Source of the DNA: Streptomyces sp. FIT100
GTDB taxonomy: Bacteria; Actinomycetota; Actinomycetes; Streptomycetales; Streptomycetaceae
Length of the DNA: 64,000 nucleotides
Direction: 5' to 3'
Assembly (NCBI RefSeq): GCF_024584805.1
Contig: NZ_CP075715.1
Coordinates: 4,518,526 to 4,582,525 of the forward strand
This document shows, piece after piece, positions 61,257-64,000 of this stretch (within the stretch, counting starts at the first letter, position 1; the number at the start of each line of letters is the position of its first letter). Position numbers and translations under genes: made by a program. The notes under the pieces were generated by a model that did no database searches, was not told the DNA's origin, and was given only the letters and a program-made list of their open reading frames with translations.

Positions 61257-61694
61257 TCAGGGCCACACCAGGCAGTACGGCTGGTGCCCCGCCTCATGGA
61301 GCCGGACCGAGAAGTCCTGCCACTCGTGCAGCAACTGGTACACGTCGAAAGCGTCCCGCGGACCCCCGCGATCCGGGACGGTCGACCAGATGAACGCCGC
61401 CGCGCCCACCGACTCCTCGCCGATGCCGCGCAGCGGGTCGACGACCGTCATGGGGAGCTTCACCACCGCGTAGTCGGGGTGGAGGACCACCAGCTCCAGC
61501 GGCGGCACCTTGTGGAGGGGCATGCCCTGGATACCGGTGAGGACCATCGCGGCTATCGTCTCGGGCTTGATCTTGGTGAACATCCCGCCCATGCCGAGCT
61601 CGTCGCCGCCCAGCTCTTCCGGGCGCATCGAGACCGGCACGCGGGCAGCCGTGGCGCCGTCGGGTGCGCCGAAGTACTTGTACGTCACCCCCAT
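61257..61694 (-). CDS. Conserved hypothetical protein, 145 aa
   Basis: A soluble protein starting MGVTYKYFGAPDGATAARVP with blocks MRPEELGGDELGMGGMF and VVLHPDYAVVKLPMTVVDPL. I recall similar hypothetical proteins in Streptomyces beside hemL but no domain name. ATG at 61694; upstream in-frame starts add non-conserved residues. Function unknown. Confidence 0.6.
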   Translation of the reverse strand: MGVTYKYFGAPDGATAARVPVSMRPEELGGDELGMGGMFTKIKPETIAAMVLTGIQGMPLHKVPPLELVVLHPDYAVVKLPMTVVDPLRGIGEESVGAAAFIWSTVPDRGGPRDAFDVYQLLHEWQDFSVRLHEAGHQPYCLVWP

Positions 61695-61940
61695 GCCCCG
61701 GCCACCCCTGTTTCCGACGGGAACGTCCGCCTCGTGCCGCCGGTGCTTCCCCCGCCGGGCAGGCTCAGGGCCCAGGTCGTCGGTCCCCTCGCCCAGTCCG
61801 CCACCGCGATGCATATCTCCACCCGACTGCTTTTAGGACGCACAGCCCCGGCCGCGCAACCCGATCATCGTGACAGTGACCTCCCCCACGGACGTGCGGT
61901 GAAACACCTGTCCGCAAGAACGTCCCCGGCCTCTGCCACC

Positions 61941-63257
61941 ATGGATTCCGTGAGCTTTCCCTATGACGCCCCAGTTTCGCAGACGCTTTTCGACCGCGCG
62001 TCCCTCGTGACGCCCGGCGGCGTGAACTCTCCTGTCCGTGCCTTCCGCGCCGTGGGTGGTACACCCCGGTTCATGGTGTCCGGTACGGGTCCGTACCTGA
62101 CCGACGCGGACGGGCGCGAGTACGTCGACCTCGTGTGCTCCTGGGGTCCGATGATCCTCGGCCATGCCCACCCCGAGGTCATCGCCGCAGTTCAGGAGTG
62201 TGTCGCACGCGGCACCTCGTTCGGTACGCCGGGCGAGGGCGAGGTCGCGCTCGCCGAGGAGATCGTGGCGCGGATCGCCCCGGTCGATCAGGTGAGACTC
62301 GTCTCGTCGGGCACCGAGGCGACGATGTCCGCGATCCGGCTGGCCCGCGGCTTCACCGGGCGCGCCAAGGTGGTCAAGTTCGCCGGCTGCTACCACGGTC
62401 ATGTGGACTCCCTCCTGGCCGCGGCCGGTTCCGGTGTCGCGACCTTCGGCCTGCCCGACACGCCCGGCGTCACCGGCGCGCAGGCGGGGGACACGATCGT
62501 GCTGCCGTACAACGACCTGGAGGCGGTGCAGGCGGCGTTCCACGCGCACCCGGGCGAGATCGCCTGTGTGATCACGGAGGCGTCGCCGGGCAACATGGGC
62601 GTGGTCCCGCCGCTGCCGGGCTTCAACCAGGGCCTCAAGGACGCCTGCGCCAAGAACGGCGCGCTGTTCATCTCCGACGAGGTGATGACCGGATTCCGTA
62701 CCTCGAAGGCCGGCTGGTACGGCATCGACGGCGTCACCCCGGACCTGATGACCTTCGGCAAGGTCATGGGCGGCGGCTTCCCGGCCGCGGCGTTCGGCGG
62801 GCGCGCCGATGTGATGGGGCACCTCGCCCCGGCCGGGCCGGTCTACCAGGCGGGCACCCTGTCCGGGAACCCGGTCGCCACGGCCGCCGGTCTCGCCCAG
62901 CTGAGGCTGCTCGACGACGCCGCGTACGCGAAGGTCGACGCGGTCTCCGAGCAGGTCCGGTCGCTGGTGACCGAGGCGCTGGCCAAGGAGGGCGTGGCCC
63001 ACCGGTTGCAGACCGCGAGCAACATGTTCTCGGTCTTCTTCACCGCACGTGAGGTGCGTGACTACGAGGACGCGAAGAAGCAGGACGCCTTCCGCTTCAA
63101 CGCCTTCTTCCACTCGATGCTGTCGCAGGGTGTCTACCTTCCGCCGTCCGCCTTCGAGTCCTGGTTCGTGTCGACCGCCCACGACGACGCCGCGATCGAG
63201 CGGATCGCGGCGGCGCTGCCGGCGGCCGCCCGTGCCGCCGCGGAGGCCACGGCATGA
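61941..63257 (+). CDS. hemL: Glutamate-1-semialdehyde 2,1-aminomutase HemL
   Basis: A 438-residue PLP enzyme that turns glutamate-1-semialdehyde into 5-aminolevulinate, the step after HemA. PLP lysine K274 (TFGKVMGGGFPAAAFGG); substrate/cofactor blocks SSGTEATMSAIRLARG (122-137), CYHGHVDSLL and SDEVMTGFR are intact. The ATG at 61941 is used; a GTG at 61950 is possible. Its stop overlaps the next start by 4 bp (ATGA). Confidence 0.97.
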   Translation: MDSVSFPYDAPVSQTLFDRASLVTPGGVNSPVRAFRAVGGTPRFMVSGTGPYLTDADGREYVDLVCSWGPMILGHAHPEVIAAVQECVARGTSFGTPGEGEVALAEEIVARIAPVDQVRLVSSGTEATMSAIRLARGFTGRAKVVKFAGCYHGHVDSLLAAAGSGVATFGLPDTPGVTGAQAGDTIVLPYNDLEAVQAAFHAHPGEIACVITEASPGNMGVVPPLPGFNQGLKDACAKNGALFISDEVMTGFRTSKAGWYGIDGVTPDLMTFGKVMGGGFPAAAFGGRADVMGHLAPAGPVYQAGTLSGNPVATAAGLAQLRLLDDAAYAKVDAVSEQVRSLVTEALAKEGVAHRLQTASNMFSVFFTAREVRDYEDAKKQDAFRFNAFFHSMLSQGVYLPPSAFESWFVSTAHDDAAIERIAAALPAAARAAAEATA

Positions 63258-64000
63258 CCGACGGCACGACGGGCAGCGGGACCACCGGCAATGAGACCAC
63301 CGGCAGCGAGACCACCGGCAGTGACATGACCGGCACGGAGTTCAGTACGGAAACGACCGTGGTTCATCTCATGCGCCACGGCGAAGTGCACAACCCGGAC
63401 GGTGTGCTCTACGGCCGCAGGCCCGGCTACCACCTGTCCGAGCTCGGCCGGCAGATGGCCGACCGCGTCGCCGAGCACCTCGCGGACCGGGACGTCACGC
63501 ATGTGGTGGCGTCCCCGCTGGAGCGCGCGCAGGAGACGGCGGCGCCGATCGCCAAGTCCCACGGGCTCATGCTCGACACCGACGAGCGGCTGATCGAGGC
63601 GGGGAACGTCTTCGAGGGCAAGACCTTCGGTGTCGGTGACGGGGCCCTGCGCAAGCCGGGCAACTGGAAGCACCTCACCAACCCGTTCCGGCCGTCCTGG
63701 GGCGAGCCGTACCTGGAGCAGGTGGTGCGGATGACGGACGCGCTGCACGCCGCCCGGGACGCGGCCCGCGGCCACGAGGCGGTCCTCGTCAGCCATCAGC
63801 TGCCGATCTGGATCGTGCGCAGCCATGTGGAGGGGCGCCGGCTCTGGCACGATCCGCGGCGCCGGCAGTGCACGCTCGCGTCGCTGACGACCTTCACCTT
63901 CCGGGGAGACAAGATCGTCTCGGTCGGATACTCGGAACCCGCCCGCGATCTCGTCCCGGCGCATCTTCTCGTCGGCGCGAAACCGGTCAAGGGAAAGTCA
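63254..64000 (+). CDS. Histidine phosphatase family protein (partial at window edge)
   Basis: The frame is open for 249 codons and runs off the window. A phosphoglycerate-mutase-type phosphatase: catalytic His in LMRHGEVHNPDG, acid/base region SPLERAQETAAP, second His in LVSHQLPIW. The first 30 residues are a Thr/Gly/Ser/Glu repeat encoded by 18-bp-type repeats (63266-63330). ATG overlaps the hemL stop, so it is coupled to hemL; in Streptomyces the next genes are usually cytochrome c biogenesis genes. Confidence 0.92.
   Translation, partial: MTDGTTGSGTTGNETTGSETTGSDMTGTEFSTETTVVHLMRHGEVHNPDGVLYGRRPGYHLSELGRQMADRVAEHLADRDVTHVVASPLERAQETAAPIAKSHGLMLDTDERLIEAGNVFEGKTFGVGDGALRKPGNWKHLTNPFRPSWGEPYLEQVVRMTDALHAARDAARGHEAVLVSHQLPIWIVRSHVEGRRLWHDPRRRQCTLASLTTFTFRGDKIVSVGYSEPARDLVPAHLLVGAKPVKGKS

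Overview
The window is high-GC DNA from a Streptomyces chromosome (or a very close actinomycete). Evidence for this is the actinobacterial type of 23S/5S rRNA, GTG and TTG starts with GGAGG-type ribosome sites, strong G/C third-position bias, and Streptomyces-specific genes: the developmental sigma factor bldN with its anti-sigma rsbN, the redox regulator rex with hemA-hemC-hemD, an XRE/DUF397 pair, DUF3558 and DUF4232 lipoproteins, and an LAXTG sorting signal.

Layout. 1-2383: 3' part of a 23S rRNA gene, 5S rRNA and the rRNA terminator. 2.5-8.9 kb (+): MFS permease, AcuC-like deacetylase, a phosphatase-like protein, a small HTH protein (bdtA-like), a 32-codon ribosomal protein bS22 gene, an NAD-dependent epimerase and an acyltransferase. 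8.9-12.6 kb (-): rsbN, bldN and a HAD phosphatase. 12.7-18.5 kb (+): glutaredoxin-like gene, a Rex operator, then rex-hemA-hemC-hemD joined by 4-base overlaps. 18.6-20.9 kb: a 5'-truncated sortase substrate, an IS200/IS605-type end hairpin and an intact solo tnpB. 21.9-22.9 kb: hemB. 23-27.7 kb: regulatory and lipoprotein genes. 27.7-36.5 kb (+): a LacI regulator, a three-gene sugar ABC importer, a secreted GH87-like alpha-1,3-glucanase and a GH13 alpha-glucosidase, which reads as an alpha-glucan utilisation locus. 36.8-44.0 kb: divergent argS/lysS, a DUF2637 membrane protein and two DUF3558 lipoproteins. 44.2-45.4 kb: rtcB. 45.6-48.8 kb: an accessory stretch of lower GC with secreted or exported proteins and broken genes. 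48.9-61.7 kb: mixed metabolic and regulatory genes (S33 peptidase, SDR, YnfA, FAD monooxygenase/TetR pair, Mut7-C, GNAT, AraC, mycothiol-type DinB, frameshifted flavohaemoprotein, CorA). 61.9-64 kb: hemL and a histidine phosphatase cut by the window edge.

How genes work together. Five steps of tetrapyrrole synthesis lie in one window: HemA and HemL make 5-aminolevulinate, HemB porphobilinogen, HemC hydroxymethylbilane and HemD uroporphyrinogen III. hemACD is under the NADH-sensing repressor Rex through a near-perfect 18-bp operator. bldN/rsbN control aerial development. The alpha-glucan locus combines secreted depolymerisation, uptake and cytoplasmic hydrolysis under a LacI repressor, with a CebR-like GAGCGCTC core ahead of the transport operon.

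Most unusual items: four CCAAC-N4-GTTGG-type boxes between the monooxygenase and tetR, with tetR probably leaderless; a long Gly-Ser run splitting an AraC DNA-binding domain; a low-complexity insert in the GH13 enzyme; two DnaA-type boxes between argS and lysS; single-base frame breaks in hmp and an accessory lipoprotein gene; and the tnpB locus with an older IS605-like scar beside it. No tRNA, CRISPR array, prophage or biosynthetic cluster was seen.
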